From Carya illinoinensis (taxonomy: Eukaryota; Streptophyta; Magnoliopsida; Fagales; Juglandaceae), in NCBI RefSeq assembly GCF_018687715.1, contig NC_056765.1, forward strand, positions 4,365,001 to 4,429,000: a stretch of 64,000 nucleotides of DNA. Direction: 5' to 3'. Every line of letters starts with the position of its first letter. Within the stretch, counting starts at the first letter, position 1. Positions 1 through 10,820 of the stretch are shown here, in pieces. The translations under genes and the position numbers were made by a program. The notes under the pieces were generated by a model. The model had not been told where the DNA came from. It saw only the letters and a list, made by a program, of their open reading frames with translations, and searched no databases.

Positions 1-222
1 CTGACTGATTTCGCTCGAGCGCACATCGAGCGTTCGACTCTGCCTGATTTCGCTCGAGCGGCCAATGTCTCCGCTCGAGCGATCTTCATTTTTCAGCAAC
101 CTGCTCGAGCTCCCTGTCGAGCGACAGTCGAGCGTTTGAATCTGCCTGAATTCGCTCGAGCAGCCAAAAGCCTCCGCTCGAGCGAACTTGTAAAATCTGC
201 AATATGAAATTTTGCAAGCCAT
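1..222. repeat. GCTCGAGC-rich repeat block, edge of a retroelement
   Basis: Several copies of the palindrome CGCTCGAGCG and the phrase TCTGCCTGA-TTCGCTCGAGC recur every 50-65 bp. The same phrase fills the U3 region of the minus-strand copia LTR at 62.76-63.06 kb, so this is probably part of a related LTR. It stops abruptly near base 222, where integrase-coding sequence of another copia family begins. The integrase has therefore been truncated by, or recombined with, this sequence. The left boundary is outside the window. Confidence 0.7.
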
Positions 223-228
223 CACTTG

Positions 229-2343
229 CCTAGTTATTTTTGGGTCGAAGCGGTAAGTACTGCATGTTATGTTATAAATAGAGTTATGCTAAGGTCTAAG
301 TTAAATAAAACCCCCTATGAGCTTTAGAATGAGAAAAAGCCCAACATTGGTTACTTTCATGTATTTGGATGCAAATGTTTTATTTTGAATGACAGAGATA
401 ATTTAGGCAAGTTTGATGCAAAATCTGATGAAGGTATCTTTCTCGGGTATTCTACTAATAGTAAAACTTATAGAGTATTCAATAAAAAAACTTTGACTGT
501 ACAAGAATCTATGCATGTAGTATTTGATGAATCTAATTCTCCACTCTCCAAGAAATCTATTGATGAAGAAACAGGAGGTATAAATAACACAGAAAGTCTC
601 AATCTCAACAAAGAGAAAACAATAGAGGAAGTTCAACATGGAGCCATCAAGAAAGATCATCAAAATTTAATACAAGATGCAACCAAACAGTGGAAATTTG
701 TGAAAGATCATCCAGTGGAACAAATTTTGGGAGAACCTTCACAAGGTGTAAGTACTCGATCATCTCTTAGAAATATTTGCAATCATACTGTTTTTCTATC
801 TCAAATTGAACCCAAAAATATTGATGACGCACTTCTTGATGAATCTTGGATTCTAGCTACGCAAGAAGAGTTGAATCAATTTGAAAGAAATGATGTTTGG
901 ACACTTGTTCCTAGACCCAAAAATCATACTATTATTGGAACAAAATGGGTTTTTAGAAATAAGAAAGATGAGTCCGGAGTCATTACTAGAAATAAGGCTC
1001 GACTTGTAGTCCAAGGTTTTAATCAAGAAGAAGGAATCGATTATGATGAGACATATGCACCTGTCGCAAGATTAGAAGCTATTCGAATGCTACTTGCATA
1101 TGCTTGTTATAAAGATTTCAAACTTTTTCAAATGGATGTTAAAAGTGTTTTCTTAAATGGTTTTATAAATGAAGAGGTATATGTTGAGCAACCTCCAGGT
1201 TTTGAAAATCATATTTCCCCAAATTATGTTTTCAAACTCACAAAAACACTATATGGACTTAAACAAGCTCCTAGAGCTTGGTACGAGAGACTCAGTGGTT
1301 TCTTGATTGAAAAAGGTTTTTCAAGAGGAAAAATCGACACAACTCTTTTTATTAAATATGAAAATGATGATATTCTTTTGATTCAGATTTATGTTGATGA
1401 TATAATATTCGGTGCTACTAATGAAAATATGTGTCAAGTTTTTGCTAAGACTATGCAGGAAGAATTTGAGATGAGCATGATGGGAGAACTTACATTCTTT
1501 CTCGGATTGCAAATTAAGCAAGTAAAAAGTGGGACATTCATCAATCAATCAAAATATATTAAGGAATTACTGAAAAAGTTTGGGATGGAAAATGCTAAGG
1601 AAATTGGAACACCAATGAGCCCATCAACTAAACTTGATAAAGATGAATCCGGTAAGCTAGTTGACTCGAAGATATATCGAGGTATGATTGGTAGCTTATT
1701 ATATTTAACAGCCAGTAGACCAGATATTATGTTTAGTGTGTGTTTATGTGCACGCTTTCAATCATCTCCAAAAGAATCACATTTAATTGCAGTTAAGCGC
1801 ATTCTTAGATATCTTAGTGGTACAATTAACCTAGGGTTATGGTACCCTAAGCACACATCTTTCGATCTAATCAGCTACACAGATGCAGATTATGCTGGCT
1901 GTAAAATAGATCGAAAAAGCACTAGTGGAGCATGCCATTTCTTAGGTCATGCATTAGTTTCCTGGTTCAGTAAAAAACAAAATTTTGTTGCATTATCTAT
2001 TGTTGAGGCAGAATATGTTGCTGCGGGTAGTTGTTGTGCTCAAGTTCTCTACATGAAGCAACAACTTGAAGATTTTAAACTCAAGTATAATCACATTCCA
2101 ATCAAATGTGATAATACAAGTGCTATAAATCTTTCAAAGAACCCAATACAACATTCTAGAACTAAGCATATTGAAATAAGATATCATTTTCTTCGAGATC
2201 ATGTGCAGAAAGGAGATATAGTACTAGAATTCACAAACACACACGATCAGTTAGCAGATATTTTCACAAAACCTTTACCAGAAGATAGATTATATATGAT
2301 CAGAAGAGAAATAGATATGATGCATGCTATGAATATCTCTTAA
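229..2343 (+). pseudogene. copia pol fragment: integrase end, RT, RNase H
   Basis: Encodes the 3' half of a copia polyprotein that would copy element RNA into DNA. The frame is open from about 229, reading LPSYFWVEAVSTACYVINRV (integrase C-terminal region), except for one TAG at 325-327 where a Trp codon (PYELW) is expected; from 328 it is open to the stop at 2343. RT starts near residue 190 of the Met-initiated ORF (ATG 385) with [12 protein letters not shown], and keeps the first catalytic Asp in [12 protein letters not shown] and the YVDD box ([10 protein letters not shown]). RNase H follows with [15 protein letters not shown] and [13 protein letters not shown], so the acidic residues are present. 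Catalytic residues thus survive although the polyprotein cannot start normally. Context: the two antisense ORFs and LTR downstream belong to the same element. Confidence 0.92.
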
Positions 2344-2392
2344 AAGATAGACCAGAGTCAATAAAAATAGAGATAGATTTTTTTAAATACTT

Positions 2393-2830
2393 TTACATAA
2401 ACTTGAGATTCTTAGCCTCATGTTTGAGACGCTCATTCTCTTCATACAATATCATGTCATTCTTATTCATGGGAACCGGCAAGCGGAATGAAGAATCTAA
2501 TAAAGATTTCAACTGTTTACTCTTCTGCCGAATGATTCCTTCCCTTGTGTGAGACTCTTGAACAATTTGTTGAAGTACAACAATTTGTTCTTTGAGCTTT
2601 TCAACTTCGTGATTTTTGGCTTGTAGCCGCTGAGAAAAAGCAACAATAGAGGAAGAGTAGCGAGTCCCAAGACTCACCAAGTCATAAATAGCATCAGAAT
2701 CTGACTTATTAGTCAGATTATTATTTTCTTGCTGCAACATGGCACCAATGGCAGCTGCAGAAAGGACAGGAGGTTGAGATGCAGAATGCCTCATGGATGG
2801 ATCTAGAGAAATGTTAGAAGAATGAGCCAT
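2393..2830 (-). CDS. antisense coiled-coil ORF 1 of the copia element
   Basis: Open minus-strand frame lying between the end of pol and the 3' LTR, antisense to pol. The frame extends up to 2965, but the Met at 2830 (MAHSSNISLDPSMRH, 145 aa) is the better start because its N-terminus then matches in length the second antisense ORF, and the upstream part is low quality. A Ser/Gln-rich head is followed by a predicted alpha-helical coiled coil (SQRLQAKNHEVEKLKEQIVV). It is paralogous to the ORF at 3074-3526: NKSDSDAIYDLVSLGTRYSSS aligns with SKTDSEIIAESRMLSSQYAA. I do not recognise a named family. Antisense or extra ORFs are known in some plant LTR elements; function here is unknown. Convergent to pol, 50 bp past its stop. 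Confidence 0.6.
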   Translation of the reverse strand: MAHSSNISLDPSMRHSASQPPVLSAAAIGAMLQQENNNLTNKSDSDAIYDLVSLGTRYSSSIVAFSQRLQAKNHEVEKLKEQIVVLQQIVQESHTREGIIRQKSKQLKSLLDSSFRLPVPMNKNDMILYEENERLKHEAKNLKFM

Positions 2831-3073
2831 TGAGAAAAGAATAGAAGGCTTAAAACGAGATTGCTGAAGGAATGCAGATGAGTTATAGAGATGAGATGAA
2901 AACTTGATGCGGATTGGATGAACTTCATGACTGATTTTATAGAGATAGCATAAAGAATAAGACAAACTATTTTCTCTTCAAATCTTATTTAGTCAAAAAA
3001 AATACAAGATATGCTGGACACACATTGTCAAAAGTTTTCTTACTAAGCCAGCGAGATTAACAGTAGATTGTCC

Positions 3074-3526
3074 CTATTTTTCTAGTAAACGATGAACCTC
3101 TGCTGTTATCTGCCGATGTTGACCTTGTATCTGAACCCTTTCTCGTTCCAGCTCCTCTATTCGTGGTTGCAGATCATGAGAATACCAATCTGTAAATTTT
3201 TTCAACTCTTGATTTTCTTGCTTTAGCCTTTTATTCTCACTATCCTTATTAGCAAGCTTCTGTCGTAACTCAAATATTTGCATGTTAAGATGATCAATCT
3301 CACTCACCCTCGCCATTAACCTCCGAGACATGATCGTAACAGAGGCAGCATATTGACTACTGAGCATTCTTGATTCTGCAATAATCTCAGAATCAGTCTT
3401 ACTAGAAAAACGCTTCACTGCTCCTATCATGGTATTGACGGCCTCAGAAGAGAAGATTGATGATTGATGCGTCAAGGGTTCCTGATTCAAGTCTGGAACA
3501 TTAGTGGAAGAGAATTGCTCAACCAT
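3074..3526 (-). CDS. antisense coiled-coil ORF 2 of the copia element
   Basis: 150-aa minus-strand ORF starting MVEQFSSTNVPDLNQEP. After a short Ser/Thr-rich head, residues about 60-145 form a long heptad-like helix rich in Glu, Lys, Arg, Leu and Gln (RLMARVSEIDHLNMQIFELR, ELERERVQIQGQHRQI), so an oligomerising coiled coil is likely. It shares its middle region with the antisense ORF at 2393-2830 and probably arose with it by tandem duplication, or the two are exons of one antisense transcript. The frame has no internal stop although the region is otherwise unconstrained by pol, which argues for past selection. No family name recognised. An antisense promoter would have to lie between 3527 and 4002 or in the 3' LTR. 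Confidence 0.6.
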   Translation of the reverse strand: MVEQFSSTNVPDLNQEPLTHQSSIFSSEAVNTMIGAVKRFSSKTDSEIIAESRMLSSQYAASVTIMSRRLMARVSEIDHLNMQIFELRQKLANKDSENKRLKQENQELKKFTDWYSHDLQPRIEELERERVQIQGQHRQITAEVHRLLEK

Positions 3527-3988
3527 TCTATCGTTGTGAAAAAACAGAACTCAGGTCAAGAAACGATTATTTTTTTAGCATCCGATAGATGAAAATGATC
3601 ATTTTTTTTATAGAAACTCGGAGCCTTCAATCCCGTTTGTCAACAACATCAGGCGATTATTTAATCTTCAGCCGTATTAAATTCATAGAGTTAGGCCTCG
3701 AGGCTTTGCAGCACTTGTCGGGTCACGGACGACTCCATTTTTCAACTATCTATAGTGTCTACTAACGCACCGTTTTCTTCAGTCTATTTACTTATTGCGG
3801 ATCCTTTTTAATGATGCCAAAAGGGAGAGAAGTGTTAGACTAGAACATTAACACTGTTTAAATTGCTAAACTTGTTATATATGCTTGGAATTATATTTAT
3901 ACTTTTGCTTGAAAAACTAACGCACATTCTCAGGGGGAGCTTAAGTATTAATACAGGTTTCAAGTTCTATCAAGTATTTGTCATCATC
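3527..3988. other. 3' untranslated internal region of the copia element
   Basis: No open frame of note. It contains a run of T/A-rich sequence and the phrase GATGCCAAAAGGGAGAGA near 3815, a second purine-rich stretch upstream of the real polypurine tract. It may hold the start of the antisense transcripts, but no clear TATA box for the minus strand was identified. Confidence 0.4.
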
Positions 3989-4001
3989 AAAAAGGGGGAG
4001 A
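3989..4001 (+). promoter_or_regulatory. polypurine tract of the copia element
   Basis: AAAAAGGGGGAGA lies immediately upstream of the TGTTG start of the LTR at 4003, the standard place for the plus-strand primer in LTR-retrotransposon replication. Confidence 0.85.
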
Positions 4002-4002
4002 T

Positions 4003-5409
4003 TGTTGAACCCAAGATTTCAAGTTTTATGTAATTATATATTTACACATGGATTTTGATGATAACAAATGAATTCAAAGAATAAAGAAGTCTCAAACTCA
4101 AGTTGTCTACACAATGGAGTCAAGCACATCAAGGAAACAAGCATGAGCAAGAAGGGAACAAGTTCACATTAAAATTATGGAGTAATGTTGTAAATCTCTT
4201 CAAAATTCGAAATTAGGATTAATGCTCAAAATTAATATTTTATCATAAAGCATTAAAATACATTTTCCACATGTGCATGAATATTTTTGAAAATTAAATT
4301 TGAAAATTTTGAAAGATGATTGATTGTCATCTTTTGCATGTGCATGCCTTGATTAAAGGGTTGAACTTTGAAAATATTAAAGATGATTGATTGTCATCTT
4401 TTGCATGTGCATGCCTTGATTAAAGGATTGAACTTTGAAAATATTAAAGATGATTGATTGTCATCTTTCACATGTGCATGTTTTATTTGAATATTTTCAA
4501 AAGTGATTGATGCTTTTTTAGACTTATACAAAAAGTAAAAGATTAGGTTTGAATTTTTTTTGAAAATGAAAGTGTGCTCATTTTGTCATATGCCAAAAGT
4601 AAAATATTAGGTTTGATTTTTTTTTGAAAAAGTGAATGATGTTGTCTTTGACAATTGAAAAAGAAGAACTTTTTATTTGAATTCTTTGAAAAAGTGAATG
4701 ATGTTGTCTGTGATAATTGAAAAAGAAGAACCTTTTATTTGAATTTTTTGAAAAAGTGAATGATGTTGTCTTTGACATGTGAATCTTTTTAAATTTGAAT
4801 ATGAAGTCTCATATGCCTATAAATAGATCATTTGAGAGCTTCACATTCACAACACCAAGAGCATACAACATTCATTCAAAGCTTTCATTCTCTCTTCTCT
4901 AAGCATTGAGCCTTAATCCTTGTTCATTTTGAGAGATATAGTTTGCGCTGTATTGTTCTTATTTCACTCATTGAGGAGTGTTTTCTGATAACCTACCCAT
5001 TATCAGCTTTTGTATCAAAAAAAGGATGTGTATAACCCTTGTGTGTGTAGAAAGTATTCTACACGGGGAATAGTTGAATCACCACGTGTAAGGTGATTGC
5101 AAGTGTAGAAGGTGTTCTACACGGATCCTTTGTAGCGGTGTTGTTCAAAGGTGTAATAGGTTTCTATCTCCACCTGAAGGAGGTTGAATAGTGAATTTGG
5201 GAATCCTCAAGGGGTAGCTTGAGGCGAGGACGTAGGCAGTGGGGCCGAACCTCGTTAACATACTGAGTTTGCTTCTCTCTTACCCTTACTCTTTATATTT
5301 ATTGTTATTTCATATTTTGTTTATATTTTATATTATATATTTGATTTATAATTGTTTTTTTTAATACAACTCAATTCACCCCCCTCTTGTGTTAGTCATC
5401 TGGGCAACA
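4003..5409 (+). repeat. 3' LTR of the copia element
   Basis: About 1,407 bp, begins TGTTGAACCCAAG and ends GTCATCTGGGCAACA, so the termini are TGTTG/CAACA. It carries three tandem copies of a roughly 69-bp unit (AAAGATGATTGATTGTCATC, 4313-4480) and three copies of a roughly 62-bp unit (AAAAGTGAATGATGTTGTC, 4627-4780). Their open frames are artefacts. A TATA box follows at 4818. Two homologous LTRs are at 36156-37506 and 54951-56266. The 5' partner is not in the window, so a target duplication cannot be checked. Confidence 0.9.
4818..4826 (+). promoter_or_regulatory. LTR TATA box
   Basis: TATAAATAG follows the tandem repeats of the LTR, in the expected U3 position. The same box is intact in the reverse solo LTR (about 55538-55547) and mutated to TATGAATAG in the one near 36912. 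Confidence 0.7.
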
Positions 5410-6396
5410 AATAAAATAATAACAAAAATAGTCTAATAGATTTTTCAATAATTATAATGAAAAAGAAAATTTCTTTAATGATGCATAAGTGATAAGAGAA
5501 AAATGAAAAATATTGATGAGCAAAGTCTTGAGTAGATTATAAGAGAATAATAAAAAATATAGATTGGCAAAGTTGTCAATGTGCTAAAATGATAAGGGTC
5601 ATTTCGTAATGTACATAACACGATAAAATAGGAATTACTTTTTCTGAAGTGCTTTTGACAAAAAGTATTACTTTGGTGCTTTTGTTGAAACGTAATTTTC
5701 TAATTTTTCTTAGTTTAGAAGTACTTTAATGTAAAACTACCAAATAGATAAATTTTGTCATATAAGTACTTTATACCGTTCTATAGTACTTTTTAGACCT
5801 CCCACTACAATCCCAAACAGGCCCTAAGACTATTACTAGCACTTTTAATGGATAAAGTAACTTTTTTTAAGAAAAATAGTGATAAATTTGTTAAATCTAT
5901 TATTTAGTATTATAAAAGTAAATTTTTTAATTAAATTTTGATCAAAATTTATTTAAAATCACTACTAATATTTTTAGCGGGCAAAATGACTTTTCTCTAA
6001 TGGAAAAAGGGCAGTGCTACTCTGCACTCTGCACTACTCATTTTGTGATGGCGGTACTTTTTCCATGCCTTGGCTTTACCTTGCTTTTATTATTTTTAAT
6101 AAATCTTGTATACCGCCTCAGATAAATTTTTTTTTTACTTAATTATCACTTTTAATATATTTTTTAATTTTTAAAAATATTTAAATTTATTAAAAAAAAA
6201 AAGTGAATATCCGTCAATTTGAGCTGTGCTACTGCCGTTGTAAATTTGTAATGCCGTGTGCGATAATATGATCACCTTTGAACTTCCTACGTGTTATTTT
6301 TGGATAAAAATTAAATTGGGTCCAGTTTATTTATTTAAAAAATAAAATAAAATTATAAAAGTTATAAGAGGTTAACATATAAAAGGTAAAGCGGCC
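5410..6396. other. AT-rich intergenic DNA with MITE relics
   Basis: No coding sequence seen. 5600-5830 resembles the intron MITEs at 17575-17960 and 42290-42700 (phrases such as AAGTACTTTAATGTAAAAC and CCCACTACAATCCCAAACAG). 6005-6260 starts GGGCAGTGCTACTCTGCAC and ends near GAGCTGTGCTACTGCCG, a degenerate inverted-repeat element related to 56282-56440. Confidence 0.5.
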
Positions 6397-6625
6397 AGGA
6401 AGTCTGAGGTCCCATTTGATTATATAGATAAGATGAGATGAGATGAAATATTTTAAATAATAATAAATAAAATATTATTATAATATAATTTTTGAATATT
6501 AATTTTGTATTGAGATTTGAAAATTAGATTGTTTATCATATTTTATATGAAGATTTGAAAAAGTTGTAATGATGAGTTGAGTTGAAATGAGATGAGATTT
6601 TTGATTTAAGTTAACCAAACAAGGC
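6397..6625. mobile_element. MITE, GATGAGATGAGATG family
   Basis: Left end reads GTCCCATTTGATTATATAGA-TAAGATGAGATGAGATG and right end GTTGAGTTGAAATGAGATGAG...TTAACCAAACAAGGCC. The body is AT-rich and non-coding. Relatives occur in reverse at 6630-6815, again at 6930-7085, and at 16270-16390, 17340-17535 and 40460-40700, so it is a dispersed family. A target duplication could not be resolved. Confidence 0.6.
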
Positions 6626-6629
6626 CTTA

Positions 6630-7087
6630 GAGCTGCGTTCGTTTTTCAAACTTATCTTATCTTATTATTATAATTTTTTTAATTTTAACAATAAATATAA
6701 TAAGCAATTTAATTTTTCTAAATTTTTTAAAAAAAAATTTAATAATATCTTATTCAACTTTCAACTTTTATTTTAATTTATCTCAACTCAACTTACTATC
6801 TAAACCAGTCCTTTTTTTACAATATTTTTTAACAAAATAATAAATTTAGAAGTTATATAAAAAAATTATTTTTTTCACTATAGATCCTGTTTTTTCTTAA
6901 AAGGATTAAGCAAAGTTTGTATATTATAAGATTTTATTTGGATAATGAGTTGAGTAAAAATGAGTTAAATTCTTTATAAATAATAATAAATTGAGATAGT
7001 AAAATAAGTTTTATGATATTTATTTAAAATGAGTTTAAATATATTTAAATGTTAAAATAAGTTTAAGATGAATTAATCATAATAAGA
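6630..7087. mobile_element. two further MITE copies of the same family
   Basis: 6630-6815 reads as the reverse orientation (CAAACTTATCTTATCTTATT ... CTCAACTCAACTTACTATCT). 6930-7085 carries TTTGGATAATGAGTTGAGT in forward orientation. Both are AT-rich and without coding potential; ends are approximate. Confidence 0.45.
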
Positions 7088-7099
7088 AGATGTAAACCT

Positions 7100-8717
7100 G
7101 AACAAACAAGTAGAGAGAGAAGCTCCTCCTTCTCTCTAGAAAACAATGCAACATTTCCGTCCAAGGGAGGTGGGAGCCTAGGCTTTCGCTCCCTCCATCT
7201 CTCTCTAGTTTTCATTTTTTAAGTTCCATTTCCGTTTCCATCTCTTTGGTTTTTGCTTTTAGTTTTTCTGTTTATAATAAAGCATCGGTTTGGAGGTAGT
7301 CTGGTGGTCAAAAGCTCCAACCCCGGTCAAGGAGGCCGAAGTCATCCTCTTGTTTTAAAACTCGCGGTTGGCGGAGTGATGCTTGCATGGTGGAAGAGGA
7401 GGGCCTCCCTCGACTTCATTTTTTGGCTGTGGCTTGGTGTGGTCAAAGCTAACCACTCGGGGATGCATGTAATAAGAGGCGTTTTTGGCATCTGTTTGGC
7501 TGAGTTTTGCTTTGTTGAAAGGCCATCACAAGGCTTGGTACTGAGTCTGTTTTCGTATCGTTTCACCTAACTGGGCGGAGAGTCATTCCTCGTTGGAAAC
7601 GAAGTTTTTTCAGCTTTGTATGGTCGGCATTCTTGACCGTTTGTGTTGGTCTTCTGAGGGGATAGCAGAGAGGGTTTACAGTATGGCTCGGTTAGGGAGT
7701 CTAGCTCTTGGAGATGGATTTTATCTTGCTGTTTTGGGATGCTCATCCATGAGGTATATGTACTATGTTTTATCCATGGAAAACAAGGATTTTTTTGGGT
7801 TGCATGCCGAGCGGCATGAGGGAATAAAGCGCTTTTGGGGGTGGATTCCGGTCGTAGTTCACAGTGGATGTTCTTGGAGATGATGGTTGGAGCTTCAATG
7901 AAACAGAATCAGACGGTGTTCTCGGTTTCTTCATATTTTTTTGTTTTATTAAATCTGTTTAGTCATGTTAGTTTTGTTGGTGGTTTGGAAATAAGCTCCC
8001 GGGTGTTGAACGAAGATGAGGAGGTTTTCGTCTATGCTAGTCCAAACCGAAAGTTGTCCTGATCGGAGGTTACTGGTAATGAGAAAGGTGATGGTGACGG
8101 GGCTGGTTTCCTGGGCATGGGCATGGAGACGAGCACGGGCAGCAGCTGCTGTGCAGTTAGTGGAGAGCATGGTGTAGTTAGTGGTTTTGAGTAGCAGAGC
8201 ATGCGGTGCAGTTAGTGGGGTTGAGTAGTAGCGTACAATGTTATTTTGTTTTATTTTTAGTTACGGTTGTTAGTGGTTTTTATTCCTTTTCTGTTAGGTT
8301 AATGAAAATAATTGAAATAGACAATTCACTTTCCTCTTTTGGAGAAGTAGGGTAGTGAGTCACTTTCCTCTTTTGGAGTCGTAGGGTAGTGAGTCCCTAT
8401 CCTCTTTTAGAGGATGAGGGTGGAAATTCCCCTCCCCTTTTGAAGGGTGGGAGTGATATGGGTTGTTGTCTCACAGACAAGTCAAGATGAATACCTCTAT
8501 TTATATAGAGTCGCATCTCAAAAGGGCTGTGTCATTAGAGAGTTTTTTAAAGTTTTTTAGACAGTGTCCGGCACAATCAAAATTGTGTGCAGAAGAGCTT
8601 ATAACAGATGAGTAGTTGGCTTGTAATCAGGGTTGGTATCCAGACTTATTGGTCATAGCTGTAATTTTTTTTATTCATGAATTAAATTGAAATCTATTTA
8701 AAAAAAAAAAAAAACAC
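7100..8717 (+). mobile_element. poly(A)-tailed non-LTR retroposon, 1.6 kb
   Basis: Flanked by a perfect 12-bp direct repeat AGATGTAAACCT at 7088-7099 and 8718-8729, with a poly(A) tail at about 8699-8714. This is the signature of LINE-machinery retroposition. The 5' end is GA/CT-rich (TAGAGAGAGAAGCTCC, CTCCATCTCTCTCTAG) like a plant L1 5' untranslated region. Short frames at 7253-7570, 7593-7883 and 7835-8062 are successive pieces of what may be one decayed coding region; I do not recognise it, and no endonuclease or RT motif is visible. It is therefore either a non-autonomous LINE derivative or a retroposed cellular mRNA. GC content is clearly higher than in its flanks. Confidence 0.75.
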
Positions 8718-8729
8718 AGATGTAAACCT

Positions 8730-9015
8730 CAAATTTTATTCTCTCCCCTTCTCTCTTTCTCATTTTCTATTTTATTTCGATTTCTATCAGTACCGTTGAT
8801 GTAATCTTCTGGCCGGGCTCGAGCGCAACAATACAATCAAATGGCTCACGATAATGGTTTGGGATTGACACGGTACTTAGATGCATTTATACAGCAAATA
8901 ACAAGTAAGGCATAAAAAGTGTAAATAAAGAGATTTGCATTTGAAATGATGGCTGCACAGCCAACCAGTGGTCACCATAACATGATCCAATATATATATA
9001 TATATATATATAAAA
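8730..9015. other. intergenic with (TA)n
   Basis: No gene seen. Ends in a TA microsatellite at about 8989-9011 that borders the next MITE. Confidence 0.5.
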
Positions 9016-9224
9016 GAAATTCTACACATCATCTCATACCATATATTTTATATATTAAAATATTATTTTTTATTATTTTTATTTTTTATTTCATTTTATT
9101 CTTATTAAACTAATTGAATTATTCTATTTATCATCCATACACTATATATTTATTATAGAAAAAATAATAAAAAATTTAAATAAATATGATGTGTGAAGTG
9201 TGAGGATAACAAGAAAAATTTTCC
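9016..9224. mobile_element. MITE related to the one in copy A intron
   Basis: Left end GAAATTCTACACATCATCTC and right end GAAGTGTGAGGATAACAAG...TTCC form imperfect inverted repeats around an AT-rich core. The core phrases (TATATTAAAATATTATTTTT, ATTCTATTTATCATCCATAC) are the reverse complement of those in the element at 21564-21776. Its flanks are TA-repeat, so the target duplication is uninformative. Confidence 0.65.
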
Positions 9225-9234
9225 TATATATATA

Positions 9235-9243
<9 letters not shown>

Positions 9244-9274
<31 letters not shown>
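9244..9274. repeat. (CA)n microsatellite
   Basis: About 15 CA units flanked by TA repeats. Confidence 0.9.
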
Positions 9275-9283
<9 letters not shown>

Positions 9284-10429
9284 TAGGTTGGAGTAATGGG
9301 TAAAATACATTTATCTAGTTGGATGAGATAAGATTTTTAATAATAAAAAAAAGAAGATAATTTTTATAAAAAAATTAATTAAGGCATAATTTAATGCATA
9401 AAAAAATAAATTTTAGAAAATATATTTAGATAATGATAAGTTAATGAAGTATAATATCTTTTAATAAGTATATTCTGACCGGATGTCATAATAATTAATC
9501 TATGTCTATAATTAAATTATATTTTAGTTTGAAATCAAATATACAACATTATATATATAACTACAGATATTATGTATACTCAAATTTATTTTTTCCTCTC
9601 AGCTTCTTTAAATCAAATTATTTTTTTTTTCCTCTCAAATTATTTAACTTTAAATCAAATTATATGATACGTATGGTATAAAGTGTAAAAATTTTTAAAT
9701 AGAATTATTCGATTATTATTATTATTAAGACATGTATGCTGGCCAGCCTCGGACTCTGATGAGATGGCCTACCACTGGGTTGCCTTTTAAAAAGAGAGAG
9801 ATGGCTATCCAGAAAAAGACATTTTACCATCATTCACCATTTAGTGCATCCATGGCCTCTAATTAAATATGAATAATGATAGCCTTATCATTATTTTATT
9901 ACTCTTTTATAATTTTTTTTAATTTTTTAATTTTTTTTAAAATTTTTCTTTTATTTAATGATTAAGTAAGTGACTATCATTAAAATTATATATTTTTAAA
10001 ATTTTTTCTTAATGGCTAAGGATGTTAAAAAAATATTTAAAAAAAAAGGATAAAAAAAATAAATACACTATAAGTGATAAAATAGTAGTAAAATAGTGGT
10101 AAGTGTATTATTACCCATTAAATATCTGATGAAGGACGTCATCCCATTTGGTGTTAAGTGGACAAGAAAGTCCGGAGGGAAAAACGAGTCAAAAGTGTCT
10201 CAATTAGATGAATCTTCCCCTCATCATTTTTATCTTAACTCATTCTTTCACAACATTAAACAATATCAACGACCCCAAGGGGCCCCTTCCTTATTCCCCA
10301 TCACCATATTAGGTAACAATATTGCAAGTGACTTCTTAGTATAAAATTAATAACTACTATTTACTTTAACAATATTAATTTTCCAAGAAATGATGCGCAA
10401 TGTGCCAATGTGGTATATCAAATTGTAAT
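9275..10429. other. AT-rich intergenic DNA
   Basis: No supported gene. The 82-codon frame at 10096-10344 has no recognisable domain and sits in low-complexity surroundings. Confidence 0.4.
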
Positions 10430-10551
10430 TTTTTTTTAAATTATCACATGTCACCTAGTCTTAGTTACAATAATTTACTTAATGAAACAACTTACTTTAT
10501 CATAGCCAAAATTCACCATTGCATTTGCAGTATATATATACATATCTATAT

Positions 10552-10607
<56 letters not shown>

Positions 10608-10760
10608 ATATTTGAATTTTCACCTAGTCTTAATTGCCATCTTAATTTGTTAAATTACCACATGTCACCTAGTCTTAGTTACAATAATTTTCTTAATGAA
10701 ACAACTTACTTTATCATAGCCAAAATTCACCATAGCATTTGCAGTATATATATACATATC

Positions 10761-10799
<39 letters not shown>

Positions 10800-10820
10800 A
10801 TATTTGAATTTTCAAAGAGG
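10430..10820. repeat. tandem duplication of a 210-bp unit with (TA)n
   Basis: The block ATCACATGTCACCTAGTCTT through CATTTGCAGTATATATATAC is repeated: first copy about 10440-10613, second about 10658-10805. Each ends in a long (TA)n run and TCTATATTTGAATTTTC. The open frames here simply translate the TA repeat. Confidence 0.8.

Larger units (their letters stand above)
229..5409 (+). mobile_element. Ty1/copia retrotransposon, 5'-truncated
   Basis: Order seen: integrase C-terminus, reverse transcriptase, RNase H, a 1.6-kb 3' internal region with two antisense ORFs, a polypurine tract (AAAAAGGGGGAGA, about 3989-4001) and a 3' LTR starting TGTTG and ending CAACA. IN before RT-RNH is the copia order. 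A long region between pol and the 3' LTR plus a 1.4-kb LTR fits the SIRE/Maximus-like group; I infer this from layout only. The 5' LTR, gag, protease and most of integrase are absent or outside the window. Two more LTRs of this family occur at 36156-37506 and 54951-56266. Confidence 0.9.

Noticed and set aside
4578..4778. 66-codon minus-strand frame in the LTR, with relatives at 36617-36871 and 55584-55964
   Set aside because: All three translate the tandem AAAGTGAATGATGTTGTC-type repeats of the same LTR; there is no independent evidence for a gene.
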